From: Trachelipus rathkii
Taxonomy: Eukaryota; Arthropoda; Malacostraca; Isopoda; Trachelipodidae
Length of the DNA: 17,420 bases
Direction of reading: 5' to 3'
Assembly (NCBI GenBank): GCA_015478945.1
Contig: JABUQX010095414.1
Coordinates: forward strand, 7,501-24,920
In this document: one piece after another, positions 1 through 13,299 of the stretch
Position numbering within the stretch: position 1 is the first letter of the stretch
Layout of the letters: every line of letters starts with the position of its first letter
The notes under the pieces: generated by a model
The model's database searches: none
Seen by the model: only the letters and a program-made list of their open reading frames with translations
What the model was told of the DNA's origin: nothing
Made by a program: the position numbers and the translations under genes

Positions 1-10
1 TATATGAAGT

Positions 11-309
11 GTTTGAAATGGGCAGTAAATAACGAAAAACGTAATGAAAAAAGGCGGAAATGACGAAGTCTCAATATATCAAATGTTTGGCACACGAACG
101 TTTGTCTAATGGACTCCGCACCCCGTACCCCCTGACCCGTGAGTGCTAGTAAAATAATCTAAAAAAGAAGATTCTAGCAGCTATAATTCTCTAGAAATAT
201 AGAAAGATTTAATTTTACATATTATTATAATTTGAGACTTCATAACTTTTTTCAGGGTCATTTCAACAATTTTTTTTACGCTTTTCGTTATCAAAATTTT
301 ATTTCAAAC
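11..309. repeat. Imperfect foldback (long inverted repeat) element
   Basis: The left arm (about 11-74) reappears as its reverse complement at about 232-309. Matching blocks in the same order are GTTTGAAAT (11-19 against 301-309), a shared ATAACGAAAA followed by CGTAA, GAAATGA, and GAAGTCTCAA (65-74 against 232-241). The right arm has a small extra insertion before the last block. The roughly 155-bp spacer between the arms is AT-rich and non-coding. This is the architecture of a foldback MITE. No family is recognised, and the true left end may lie outside the window. Confidence 0.6.
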
Positions 310-353
310 ATTTCTTGCAAGTTTCATGACAATTTTGAGGAGTGTCATGGAAC

Positions 354-594
354 TAGGGTTGGCCGACGCACCAGGTGCGGTGCGGTGTGGCGCTGGGCGC
401 GGTGAGCGCAGTTTGGTGCGGTGCGGTGCGGTGCGTCACACAAATCCAGTGTACCGGTGCGGTGCGGTGTGGTGCGTGGTGCGGAGCGCTGTGCTCATTG
501 AAACATTGAGGTGCGGTGCGGTGGGACAAAAATGACTTTTTGGTGCGGTGCGGTGCGGTGCGGTGCGCAAGATTCCGATGCTCGGCCAACCCTA
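354..594. mobile_element. hAT-type non-autonomous element (MITE) with GGTGC-rich interior
   Basis: The ends are perfect 13-bp inverted repeats: TAGGGTTGGCCGA at 354-366 and its reverse complement TCGGCCAACCCTA at 582-594. The flanks are CATGGAAC (346-353) and CATGAAAC (595-602), an 8-bp target site duplication with one mismatch. An 8-bp duplication and a (C/T)AGGG-type terminus are hallmarks of the hAT superfamily. At 241 bp it has no coding capacity and must have been moved by a transposase made elsewhere. The transposase at 3428-5874 belongs to the same superfamily, but nothing shows that they are partners. Confidence 0.82.
371..575 (+). repeat. GGTGC pentanucleotide minisatellite inside the hAT MITE
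   Basis: Blocks of GGTGC units, all in one orientation, occur at about 371-385, 414-435, 456-482, 510-521 and 541-568, separated by non-repeat spacers. The GC content is far above the surrounding AT-rich DNA. The open frames on both strands here are low-complexity shadows of this repeat, not genes. Confidence 0.85.
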
Positions 595-708
595 CATGAA
601 ACCCACCAAGGACAATGATATTTTTTAATTAAAAAGGGTAAAAATATTATATATATATATATATATATGTATATATTATATATATATATAGTAATATATA
701 TAAAATTA

Positions 709-1319
<611 letters not shown>

Positions 1320-1844
1320 TGGACCCCGCCCATCGTTCAACAATATTCTCTGTCTCAATACTAATACTTTCCCTTAGTGTTGGAAGCAGGCACATGTCCA
1401 ACCTATTCCGAAAAAAGGAAGCCGCTCTGATCCTTCTAACTATCTCCCTATAGCTCTCACTTGTATTCTCTCTACCTAAGATCTTTGAAACCCTTCCCAA
1501 CTCTCATTTCTTAGATCATCTGGAGTCTCATTCACTTTCTTCCGATCGCCAGTATGGCTTTCTGGCGTTCGAGGTCTACTGGCGATATGCTTTCCTATCT
1601 AACTGATTTATGGTTTTCCGTCCTCAGGAACGACGGGGAGACTTTGTTGGCGCTTGACATAACCCTGGTGTTTGACTGACCGGGTATGGCACGCGTCACT
1701 GCTCTCCAAGCTCCCCTCCTTTGGGTTTCCTCCTTCTCTTTGCTTACTTATGTCTAGTTTTCTTCAAATCGCTCCAATATCGGCTGTTTGTTGATGGGGG
1801 CGCCTTCTTCTTTTCTTTCAATAGTGGTGTTCCTAGGGTTCTGT

Positions 1845-2018
<174 letters not shown>

Positions 2019-2398
2019 CTCATTTAATATATATATATTCACTTTATTCCTACTTTTCATTAAGGATCTTCTCACCTGCACATCTAACTCTATCCACTAG
2101 TATGCCGATGACTCGACCCTTCATTCTTCAACTCATTTCAATTCTTCTCCTCTTTACTTCTAGAATTGCCTCGTCTTAATCTTCCGATTCTATTCTCGCT
2201 GACCTGAATAGAATTCCGGGTGGGGTCGTCCCAACCTTGTGAAATTCAATTATTTAAAACCCCAACTTTTCCCTCCCTAAGACACCTTCTAACTTTCCTA
2301 TCTCTTTGACGATTCTCTCGTCTCTCCTGTTGACAATATAAACATCCTTGGCCTTAACATAAACAAAAAAATGTCTTGGAAATCTCACATCATAACGG

Positions 2399-2879
2399 TT
2401 GCTAGGGCGGCCTCAAAGAAGAGTTCTGTTTAAGCTGCGAGACTTTTTTTCCTTTTCTCAGTTGCTCCAGCTATACAAGGGCCTCATTCGCCCTTGTATG
2501 GAGTACTGTTCTCATATCTGGGAGGGGCTCTGGTTTCACCCTTTGGATAGAGTCGAGTCAAAGGCCAAAAGGCTTATAAACTGTTCTGCACTTTCCAATT
2601 CTCTTGACCCCCTCTTTGCGGCGCGATGTTGGTGCTTTATCTCTTTTCTATAGGTACCGCAGCGGCAGTTGCTCGAAGGAACTTATCACTCGCGTACCAC
2701 AACCTTTACGACGCCCTCGTAGCACAAGGGGTGCGGTGTCTCGGCGCATGAGTTTTGTGTTGATATTGGTAACTCCAGGCTTGTTCGCTGCGGTGCTTCC
2801 TTCTTTCCCGCCACCTCTGTTCTGTAGAATTCTCTTCCATCATCTGTGTTTCCTGCTGAATTTAACTCTCTCACTTTAA
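2399..2879 (+). pseudogene. LINE-1 reverse transcriptase C-terminal region (overlapping open frames)
   Basis: Two overlapping open stretches in different frames (2399-2653 and 2604-2879) together encode the conserved post-RT region: LYKGLIRPCMEYCSHIW, RVESKAKRLIN, RRDVGALSLFYRYRSGSC and RVPQPLRRPRSTR. They join by a frameshift at about 2604-2650. A further shift near 2740-2790 leads into the expected final segment, and the last part ends around 2880-2925. The start codons are internal and have no meaning. This is one decayed protein, not two genes. Confidence 0.85.
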
Positions 2880-2999
2880 AGTCTGGGTCTGTGCTCATCT
2901 GCGTAGTTTGTGTTAGTTGATGAATAACTGATATGTGCAATACCCCCTCCTTGAATAGGGCTCTGCCCGTGAGTGGTGGTGACAAATTTATTATATATA

Positions 3000-3142
<143 letters not shown>

Positions 3143-3173
3143 ACGAGTAGTAAAATTATTCGACTCGCCATTG

Positions 3174-3198
3174 ATATATATATATATATATATATATA
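3174..3198. repeat. Short (TA)n run between two hAT-like termini
   Basis: About 25 bp of TA separating ...GACTCGCCATTG (ending at 3173) from CAGGGGCGTAAC (starting at 3199). Confidence 0.9.
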
Positions 3199-3256
3199 CA
3201 GGGGCGTAACTAACGGCCCCGCAGACTACCCTACCTACCCTATGTATACGCCCCTT
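3199..3256. mobile_element. Possible 58-bp hAT-derived mini-element or terminus
   Basis: The sequence starts CAGGGGCGTAACTA and ends GTATACGCCCCTTA. AGGGGCGTA (3200-3208) and TACGCCCCT (3247-3255) are perfect 9-bp inverted repeats. CAGGGGCG(T/G)A is a common hAT terminus, particularly for the DUF4371 type whose transposase lies just to the right on the minus strand. It may therefore be the 3' end of that element or an extreme deletion derivative. TA flanks on both sides make any target duplication impossible to read. Confidence 0.4.
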
Positions 3257-3322
3257 ATATATATATATATATATATTATTGTTGGATATATATATATATA
3301 TATATAGTTATATATATAGTTA

Positions 3323-3389
<67 letters not shown>

Positions 3390-3395
3390 ATATAT
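3256..3395. repeat. Complex TA-rich microsatellite
   Basis: TA runs interrupted by TTATTGTTGG, GTTA and GTTAGTG. The tract ends about 35 bases beyond the stop codon of the minus-strand hAT transposase, in what would be its 3' flank. Confidence 0.95.
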
Positions 3396-3427
3396 CAATA
3401 CTTACATTATTACATCTACATGTCAAA

Positions 3428-4885
3428 TTAATGATTCATTACAGGTTTTCGTCTTGCCTTTTCGTTAGCAAATTTGTCAATAATATCTTCGTAATCTAAT
3501 TTTACGGTGAAATCATTTTCAATAGCAACTACAGCAAGATGAACTAAACGCTGTTGGGACTGGGACAAACGTAAATAATTTTTAACCCTTCTAAGTGTGG
3601 AGAATGATCTTTCAGCTGAGCAGTTTGTCGCAGGAATACATAAAAATAATTTTAATGCAATATTCGGATTTGGATATATATCATGAAGGCTTTTGTTATA
3701 TAAATATTTGTTTAATTGGGACAAGGTTTGACTGCCATTACCTTCTTCTAAAAGCAAACATTTTAAATGAATGTATTCTGCTCCAAAATTTTCTAAGTCG
3801 GATCGATAGATTTTTTGTAATAATTTAGCTGATTTATGAATGTCGTCTGGGTCGGTTTCGGTGAGATTTGAAAAGAATAAAAACTTTTCTGAAAATTCGC
3901 TGTATGCAAAACTTCGCCTATTTAATTCTGTTGACAGTTTATCTAATATAGTATTGAAGCTTGCTTGAAGAATGCATATTTGATAATTTTCTTCTTTCTC
4001 AGATCTTAGTTTAGATACATTCTTGATGTCTTTTTGTGTAAAGATTTTCAATTTTTCTTTGGCACAATTTTCGTAGGTTTCTAATGAACTTCTAATTTCA
4101 TTAACTAAGTTACACAGGGAGTTGTGCAAATTAATAACGGTGGCCACATCCATATCTTCAGATTGCAATTTTTTATTTACAGAATCAAATCTTTCAAGTA
4201 TTGGTTCCCATATTACAGACATAAAGAGTATTTCATAGGAACTCAATTTTTTCAAATTTCCCTTTGCCTCTTGCTTAATGACTGGTCTCTCATTTTTATC
4301 TTCAGATACAGAGTTTAAAGCCTTAACAATAGCTTCCAAACCTTTGTTTAGACTTTTACAAGCTTCTGCTTGAGCTGACCAACTTGTCCCACATAGTGTT
4401 TTGACAGTATATTCTTTGAAGAAAGATTCTAAGATACCCCAACGATGCGTAGAGCCCGAGAAAAAATTATAAAGATTCTGAAGCAAAGCAAAAAAAGAAA
4501 CCGCCTGTTTACAACATGTGGCAGAGCTAGATCCCACTAAATTAAGGGAATGAGCTGAACATGATATGAAATATGCTAGATGGTTGACCTCTTTAATTCT
4601 TGCTTGCAGGCCAGAATATATTCCTGACATATTAGCAGCATTATCATACGTTTGACCCCGGCAACTGCTTATGTCTAATTCATTTGCTTTGAGAAAACTC
4701 ATCACCGTTTCCGCTAGTTCTTTACCTGTATAACCAGGATTTTTAATAAATCCTAAAAAGCGTTCTTTAGGCGTACCTTCTTTGCTAACATATCTGATGA
4801 TAAAGCTCAGCTGATCTTTATGAGTAATGTCTGGAGTGGAATCAACAATAATAGAAAAATACTTACTTTCCTGAATTTCTTTCAC
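3428..4885 (-). pseudogene. Open 485-codon C-terminal fragment of the hAT transposase
   Basis: The longest open stretch in the window. It covers the catalytic RNase H-like core, from KEIQESKYFSIIVDSTPD, through the hAT C-terminal dimerisation region. It has no ATG at its left edge; the frame simply opens after the 4895-4905 frameshift. The upstream zinc finger and DNA-binding part are in other frames. There are no internal stops across 1.46 kb of AT-rich DNA, which points to a young insertion or, less likely, retained use of this part. Confidence 0.85.
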
Positions 4886-5072
4886 TATTTCACTGATTAA
4901 TTACCTTTCTAGCCATAATTTGGATAAGTTCTTCGTAAGTGCTATGTGATAAATAAGAAGTGCTTCCTTTGCCAGAATTTTGACATTGAGATAGGTGATT
5001 TTGTAAAAAAAAGGTCAAATTCTGCAATAAGTTCCAGACACATCATAAAATTTCCATTTCGACCAGAGCCAT

Positions 5073-5447
5073 TTATTTCATCATCGCCTCGGAATGGTAA
5101 CTCCCACGAGGAAAGTTTCTTAATAACAGCAATAACTCTTTGTAGTGCATTTCTCCAATATTTACTTCTTCTTCTAATTGAGAGAGCAGCTGCTTGTCAA
5201 CTCTACATAATGAATTACTTAGTCTCTTCAGCATCAACATACAATCACGATGGCGAACGGAATTTTCATGTTCAGTCAATCTTGTATTGCCATGCTTCCA
5301 ATCGTTAAATCCTTCTGTTACAAACTGAGATACAACACCGCCTCCAAAAAGTTTACACGGACCACAAAAGACGGATCCTTGACTGTTAGAGTACACTAAA
5401 TAGTCACGTTTCACAACATCTCCATTCAAAAGTTTTCGTTCAAACAA
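5073..5447 (-). pseudogene. hAT transposase zinc-finger segment
   Basis: An open piece of the same transposase carrying the TTF-type zinc finger: FCGPCKLF followed by the conserved GFNDWKHGNTRLTEHENS and RHRDCM, with two cysteines and two histidines expected to bind zinc. It enters from the 5496-5503 frameshift and leaves the correct frame near 5155, where the expected (K)YWRNALQR continues in another frame. The residues after that point in this open frame (GEMHYKELLLLLRNF) are out of frame. Confidence 0.85.
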
Positions 5448-5883
5448 GGATTTTGTTAAGAATCTACTTTTATCTGGATAAATTCTCTTAGAATTAAAAA
5501 AAATCTATGTCTGAATTTTGATTAATCCCATTTTTTGCAAAGTAGTCTCGCGTGGCTTCACTAACCTTCCAATAAAATGGATCATCGCTTGGTATAAAGA
5601 TTTCTTTGTCTTGTGCTTCGTCTACCTGCTAACTATTCTCGACAGTAACGTAAGAAGTCGATGCATATGTTTCACGATTACCCGTGTTATCGTTATCATC
5701 AATGATTTTTGAAATTATTTCAGATTCATCCGCACTCACGATAGATTCATTTGTCTTTGTGATAAAGAATGAGTCTACTCTTGGTATTTTAGATAACACT
5801 TCATTATCCTTTCTCCTTTTCTCTTCTGCTATTTTACGGTATTTTGCGCCGCTCAACCTTTTTCGACCATCCATTAATATCAA

Positions 5884-7012
<1,129 letters not shown>

Positions 7013-7684
7013 CTAGGGTTCAACCCCTGGCCAGACCCAGAACCATGCCCCCCTCACAATACCACGCCATTCACTTCTATTTTGCATCATCCTTCTAGCT
7101 CGAACCAAATTCCCATTCCTTTATCTAAGACTTTCATGGACTGAATCAATCTACTTTTTCTTAGGTCTCCCACCCGGTCGAATTCCAACCCAATCGCCTC
7201 TATATATTCTCTTTCAAATCGACTATCATTCATCCTTTCCACGTGATCAAAAGATCTTAATATATTCTCATTTATTCTCTCATTCACGCCTTTCTTCACA
7301 TTACACAGCTTTCTGACACATTAATTCCTTATTTTATCATTTCTTCTCATACCTAACATCCATCCCACACACACACCCTAAGATTATCTATCTCAACAAA
7401 CTGCACTTTAGATCTATACTTCTTATTCAACACCATAGTTTCATGCTATACATTAACACCGGTAACAACATACCCTCATGCAGAACCTTAGCGATCTCAC
7501 GACTTTGTCCCTTTGCATTCAATAAAGGTTTAATTGCACCAGACACCTTCCTACCACCCACAACTTTAATACTAAACTTTGCATTATCTGTTTCCTTTTC
7601 ATTCATCAAATAGCCATTTAAACTAGGATACTTGTTCCATTTCCTCACCATCCAACATATTTTGACACTGTGAACTCTCCTCAC
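7013..7684 (-). pseudogene. LINE-3: C-terminal fragment of an RTE-like reverse transcriptase
   Basis: Three overlapping pieces in different frames carry the signature of the post-RT region of RTE-like LINE proteins common in arthropods. They are [11 protein letters not shown] (about 7660-7620), [15 protein letters not shown] and [12 protein letters not shown] (7550-7430), then NERINENILRSFDHVERM (about 7285-7230), then RRMMQNRSEWRGIVRG (about 7100-7050), ending at TAG 7015-7013. The middle (about 7427-7300) has stops. A frameshift near 7105-7115 precedes the final segment. The reverse transcriptase core and endonuclease are missing because the copy stops at the TA array beginning at 7693. The neighbouring LINE-2 faces the other way. 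Confidence 0.85.
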
Positions 7685-7688
7685 CCTA

Positions 7689-7861
<173 letters not shown>

Positions 7862-7960
7862 AGTTCTGAGCCTCTATCCCATGAATTGGGGGGTTCATTA
7901 GCCGTCGCAGCAGGTTTTTAGTCAGGGAAAATTGGGTTGCATGTATTTCCTAACCAAGTG
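7862..7960. other. Unidentified short spacer before LINE-2
   Basis: Contains GAATTGGGGGGTTCATTAGCC and is GC-richer than its surroundings. It does not continue the LINE-2 protein upstream, so the 5' junction of LINE-2 lies near 7960-7970. Confidence 0.4.
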
Positions 7961-7986
7961 GGTTAGAGTGGAAAGATTATCTAGGC

Positions 7987-8460
7987 TTGATAGTAAGGCC
8001 TATTTATAAGAAAGGTAGTAAAGAAGATTTGGGAAATTATAGGCCAGTTAGCTTAACATCTCTGGTTGTAAAGGTTCTGGAAAAGTTACTGAAAGGTCAT
8101 ATAGAGAAATATTTAGAAGATAACAAGATATTGTATGACTCCCAGCACGGTTTCAGAAAGGGTAGGTCATGTCAGACAAACCTTTTAGAATTTATGGAAT
8201 ACATTACTGACTGCATTGACCGAGGAGATCCAGTTGATATTATATATTTAGACTTTAGCAAAGCTTTTGATAAGGTTCCCCACATAAGGCTGATGAAAAA
8301 GTTATTGCAATGTGGTATAGATGGAGTGGTACATGGTTAGATTAAAGAGTGGTTGTGGAATAGAAAACAGTGTGTACAACTAAATGACAATAAGTCATCA
8401 TGGGAAATAGTGAAGAGTGGAAAAGAGAAAAAGCTTGTCTCATATAAATATCCACTGGTA

Positions 8461-8470
<10 letters not shown>
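7987..8470 (+). pseudogene. LINE-2 reverse transcriptase, N-terminal (fingers and palm) part
   Basis: Open from 7987 to TAG 8338-8340, with clear RT motifs: RPIYKKGSKEDLGNYRPVSL, KVLEKLL, DSQHGFRKGRSCQTNLLEF and motif A, LDFSKAFDKVPH (about 8248-8283; catalytic aspartate 8251-8253). The TAG replaces the tryptophan expected before IKEWL. Reading past it in frame gives NRKQCVQLNDNKSSW and then a decayed GVPQGSVLGP region, ending [11 protein letters not shown]. That stretch corresponds to GPLLFLIYIND and dissolves into the TA tract. The TTG at 7987 is not a real start. This is a RNA-templated DNA polymerase fragment. Confidence 0.9.
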
Positions 8471-9122
<652 letters not shown>

Positions 9123-9151
9123 TAAATTATTTAAACCAGTATCATATATAT

Positions 9152-9685
9152 AAGGTTTCTAAGTTTGTAAATGATACCAAAGTGGCTACCTCAGTATGGA
9201 ATAGTGATGGATGTATAAAGGTTCAAAATGATCTTGATAAATTTCTTGGGTGGTAAGATATGAGGCAAATGAATTTTAATAGTTAAAAGTGTAAGGTTCT
9301 TCACCTAAGTTACTCAAATAAAAGTTTTAACTACGATATGAATGGGGATTGGCTTGAGACTGTGGACCAAGAAAAAGATTTAGGTGTGATGATTATAAGC
9401 AGTAATTTGAAAGTAGCTAATCATTGTTTGGAAGCAGGGAATAAAGCTAATAAGTTGCTAGGTATAATAAATAGCAATGTCGTTTACAAGAGCAAGAAAG
9501 TTATAAGCAAACTGTATAATAGCTATGTTAGGCCAGTATTAGAGTATTGTGCACAAGTTTGGGCCCTTTATTTAAGGAAAGACATAGATATGCTAGAGAG
9601 AGTGCAACGCAGAGCAACGAGGATGATTTCTGGGTTTAAGGGTAAGAGCTATAAGGAGAGGCTGAAGGAGTTAAGAATGTTTTCT

Positions 9686-9731
<46 letters not shown>

Positions 9732-9925
9732 ACCAAGGACGAGAGACTAGGGGGCACAGTAAGAAAATTAAGAAGAAAGCATGCCATCTTGATATAAGAA
9801 AGCATTTATTCAGTAATAGGGTTGTTAAATTTTGGAATGGTCTGCCACAGGAAGTTGAGTACGCCTTGATTGAAACATTTAAGAAAGGATTGGATAGGTA
9901 TATGGATGGTTTGAGTATCATATAG
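9152..9925 (+). pseudogene. LINE-2 reverse transcriptase, motif C to C-terminus
   Basis: The frame resumes after the TA tract with [12 protein letters not shown], corresponding to the KISKFADDTKV of active relatives. The catalytic motif FADD is changed to FVND (9164-9175), losing one aspartate. Two in-frame TAA codons (9254-9256 and 9284-9286) precede an open stretch with DQEKDLGVMI, LYNSYVRPVLEYCAQVW, DMLERVQRRATRMI and SYKERLKELRMFS, then fifteen valines from GTA x15. It closes with GRETRGHSKKI, HLFSNRVVKFWNGLPQEV and FKKGLDRYM. The ATG at 9338 is internal. The valine run stands where relatives have about 30 residues of the form L..RR.RGD.I...K. Confidence 0.9.
9686..9730 (+). repeat. (GTA)15 microsatellite in the LINE-2 reading frame
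   Basis: Fifteen uninterrupted GTA units, in frame, encoding poly-valine between MFS and DQGRETRG. Confidence 0.97.
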
Positions 9926-10230
9926 TATATTTTGACAGCTAAATTGGAGGGTTTTTAATTACAGTAGTTATTAAGGCTAAACCATATATTATGTCTATAA
10001 CATACTTATTAGAGTATTAAAGCTTGTAGTGTGGTTAGCATGCACTTTAGCTATAGTTTTTTTTCTTTTAGTGGAAGACTTTGTGTATACTATGCAAGTT
10101 ATTGACAAGCCCTAGGGTGCTTTGTAAATTTGCATGTGCATGTTTGCTGATTGGTTCTATTTGATTGACTGGGACAGTCTCGATAGGCCCATGTGACTTC
10201 CTACTGTCTTTATATTTCTAATGTTCTTTG

Positions 10231-13200
10231 ACCGCAGTTCCCCAATGTTTTACACTGTTTATTTCTGCTATTGGCAATGTTTTGTCATTACATCCGTCAA
10301 AATGTCCTGCAATGGTAATGTGATGCATGTCTCTTTGCTGATGTCCGGAACGAACTCTTTTTCTTAAAACAACAACAAAAAATTGAAAAAGCGAAAAATT
10401 GTGATAAATTTTTTTTCTACTCATTCAGTCAATATAATATTTTTAGGAGGTATATAGTTGGGGGAGAAAAACCTTTTATATTTAGATATATTTTTTTTAT
10501 ATTTATATATAAAAAAAAATTTTCAATTTTCAAATTTTTTTTAAATTGTGCCATGCACAGAGGCAAAACTGTTGCATATACCCCCCCCCCAAAAAAAAAA
10601 TCTAAATAAAAATGTGTATCTATCGCCAACTAGAGACGCCCTGAAAATATCATGTTGATCGGATAACCAGAAAAATATTATCTCGGTGTTCTATTTTTCA
10701 AAGCCATTTTTAGCTGTGTTCGGAATTCGATCATTACTGGGAGATGGTTTTAATAATTTAAAAAAAAAAAAAAAAAAAACAAACGTGAAATGATGTTTTT
10801 AGTATACACACATCTAAGATCAAGTAATTTCGACAAAAATTATAGGAGAAAATACAAAAATGTCAAAAACATTTTTCTTCAAATGAAAATACAAAACAAT
10901 GCAATATGCACAAAAAAACCCCACCGAAATTGAGGACAAAAAAGCTGCTTTAGCTACGAAAATTGATGTGAATCAAAAATAAAACACAAACAATGAATAC
11001 AACAAAAAGGGTGGGGGTTGGTTCGATTTGTCCAGACATGCATATGCAAAATCAGATTGTATAGGACCATAGAATTGTATAGTTGCCAACTTTCAAACAC
11101 CTGAATCCAATTGCAAAAAATTAAAAGAATTGGGAGGTTGTTTAAATGTTAAGTACTTAAATTCTTACATTTTAGTACTTTTAAAGTTCAAATTATACCG
11201 TACAAGTATCAGAATGCTGTAAACTGTAATCTCTGGCAATGAGCCCGCATGATTGCTTAACTGTAATTCCCAAAAAAGACAAAGTGGACCTAATTCAAAC
11301 AGGCTCAAAGAGGAGCCCGAAATAGAACAATAAAAATGACAAAATAATGCACCCAAGCAAGAAGGGACATCAACGCAGGACTGTTGTCTGAACGCTAATT
11401 GTCCGGTACGACACCACCCCTGGTAGGATAACCCATCATGCAGAGCTTAAGTCACGCAAATTGTCTCTGTTATTGCCACAGCTCCTTATAAGTCGCTCCC
11501 AACATGAGTGCAAGAATACTAACAGCGTTCCTACGCATCTCGACCACAGACCACTTGTATAAATCAAAACAGTACAAGCAAGACTTGCCGGGTTTTAGTA
11601 ATGAGTGTCTGAGGTCTGAGGAATAATTATAGTCTCCGACAGTGACCAAGATTAAATATTAAAGTTGTCCCAGTCGTGAATTCAGATGGCTTAATCCGTA
11701 GAGCAGGGTCTTCCAATGAAGGCAAAATATTACTAAACCTTCTAGTTATAGCACGTTGATATAAAATAAATAATAAAAAATAACAGTATTAGTTGCAGCT
11801 GTAGTCCCTTCAATACAAGTTAAGGCGCAGGGAGTGAATATACTTCCCTCAAAGTTGTGAAGCGCATTTGAGGAACACTAAATAGCCTTTACTGATAAGC
11901 ACTTGAAATAAGAAATAATAGGAAATCCATATACTATTAGGTCGTGAATGCGAGGCCACATGACTGATGACATGACTCATGCTGTCATATTTGGCTTATA
12001 AACAAACCACAGTAGTCACGTGGTTATACTTACGCCCGCTTCATTTAGGAATCGTTGATTACGCCTGGGGACTTACAGGATAAAGGTTTAATATAAATTT
12101 GCCCATATTTGAAGTATTCGTCATATGACGAATTTACCCGAAGGGCTAGGCTAGACTTTCTCGCAAAAAATGTACATAGAAAATAATATTGACTTGATCT
12201 AGAAATTGGATTACTCTATCACATCTCTAGCTCAAAATAATAATACTTCCAGCTGAATTGGAGTGATGATCTATTGTAAATAAAAATTTAAAAGACTTTA
12301 TTACGCTTATAATGCATAGTCTTTGAATTATGTCTAAACTTTCTCAGAGTTAGATCTATGGAACTTATAAAATAACTTATTTTACAATAACACTCTGTAG
12401 TGCATATCGGAGACAAGGACTAGATTGATAATGCGCTTGTTGATCTTATGAATATTCAGAATCTAATAATAGAATTCTTTTGTCCAAATAATTTTTATAT
12501 TAGCGTCTAATTGTGCCTGTTACATTGTACATCCAAGTTACTTAAAAAGATAGTAAAATAGAGCCTCTAAAATTAGAATGCATATATGATTCAATGTCAT
12601 TTTTCTGACGCTAAATTAACCGAAGGTATCCATTCAACCTGTTGAATTAAAAATCAATAATACACTGTAAAAAATAATAATTAAAGTTTCATTTTTAGCT
12701 CATAATTGGCAGATTTCTTGAGAGATCATGTAGACAACGAGCAAAATGGCGAGAATTGTTTCTTTTGTGTGATTTGCTCAGTAACGTTATCCGTTTCAGA
12801 TTTATCACTTATACATGAAATGTTAAGCTCTATACACAGGACCTAATTTGAAATAAATAGATGAGGAATTGCATTAAAGTACTTTATTATTGGTTCCATC
12901 ATTCAGTATCTGTTGGTATTGTCTTACATTCGACAGAGCTTATCACAATATTAACCTTGCCCCGCTTTAGAGGATACTGTAAAGACTTCCATTTTTTGTG
13001 GTCTTTGCATTAAACTATAAGAAGAAAAATTGATTTTAGTATTGTTTCTTATAAATTAATGCGACATCCTTTTGTTATTAGATGTAGCCTCTTCATTCTC
13101 ATGTGTAGTGACTTTACATAATATTAATAATCTGCACTGTTATATCTTGTGTGAGTTTGAATCGTGAACTTAGCTAAGATTTTGTAATAATAACTGTTCT

Positions 13201-13290
13201 TATATGGATAATTCGGTTTGTTTTCTTCATCTTTCTCGAAAGTGGGAAGCATTATTCTTGCTTATCATAGGTCTCATTGTAATGATTTAA
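10231..13290. other. AT-rich sequence with no recognisable gene
   Basis: No domain or element is recognised on either strand. Open frames such as 10218-10424, 10429-10629 and 11165-11356 (all minus) look like chance. Details seen: C10 followed by A10 at 10581-10600, an A20 run at 10760-10779, and a relatively GC-rich stretch at about 11380-11720 (for example ACACCACCCCTGGTAGG) that I cannot identify. Part of it could be the eroded 5' portion of the Pao/BEL element, but no gag or protease motif is visible. Confidence 0.5.
10760..10779 (+). repeat. A20 homopolymer
   Basis: Twenty adenines after TTTAATAATTT. This could be the poly(A) tail of a retroposed fragment, but no upstream element or target duplication is recognised. 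Confidence 0.8.
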
Positions 13291-13299
13291 AGAATTATG

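Larger units (their letters stand above)
3428..5874 (-). pseudogene. Broken hAT-superfamily transposase (zinc finger MYM-type protein 1-like, DUF4371 type)
   Basis: The protein runs from ATG at 5874 (MDGRKRLSGAKYRK) to TAA at 3430-3428. In order it shows: a basic N-terminus (to 5632); a TTF-type zinc finger region with GSVFCGPCKLFGGG and HENSVRHRDCM (about 5370-5220); a DUF4371-type segment with NGNFMMCLELIAEFD; and the RNase H-like core with VDSTPD (aspartate at 4841-4843) and TYDNAANMSG (aspartate at 4643-4645). The C-terminal hAT dimerisation region contains NCSAERSFSTLRRVKNYLR (glutamate at 3611-3613). Breaks: in-frame TAG near 5629; a 1-base shift in the A8 run 5496-5503; a shift near 5155; a shift in the A8 run 5005-5012; and a shift at about 4895-4905. 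The family normally acts in the nucleus, cutting and pasting hAT elements. This copy cannot make a full protein. The last 485 codons remain open, so inactivation looks recent. A start at 5883 would use TTG; the ATG at 5874 fits the family better. Confidence 0.92.

Noticed and set aside
326..589. Open frames rich in RCGAV and HRTAP
   Set aside because: Low-complexity translation of GGTGC units inside the hAT MITE.
11666..11745. ATGGCTTAATCCGTAGAGCAGG looked like the D-arm of a tRNA
   Set aside because: No B box, T-arm or acceptor pairing follows at tRNA spacing.
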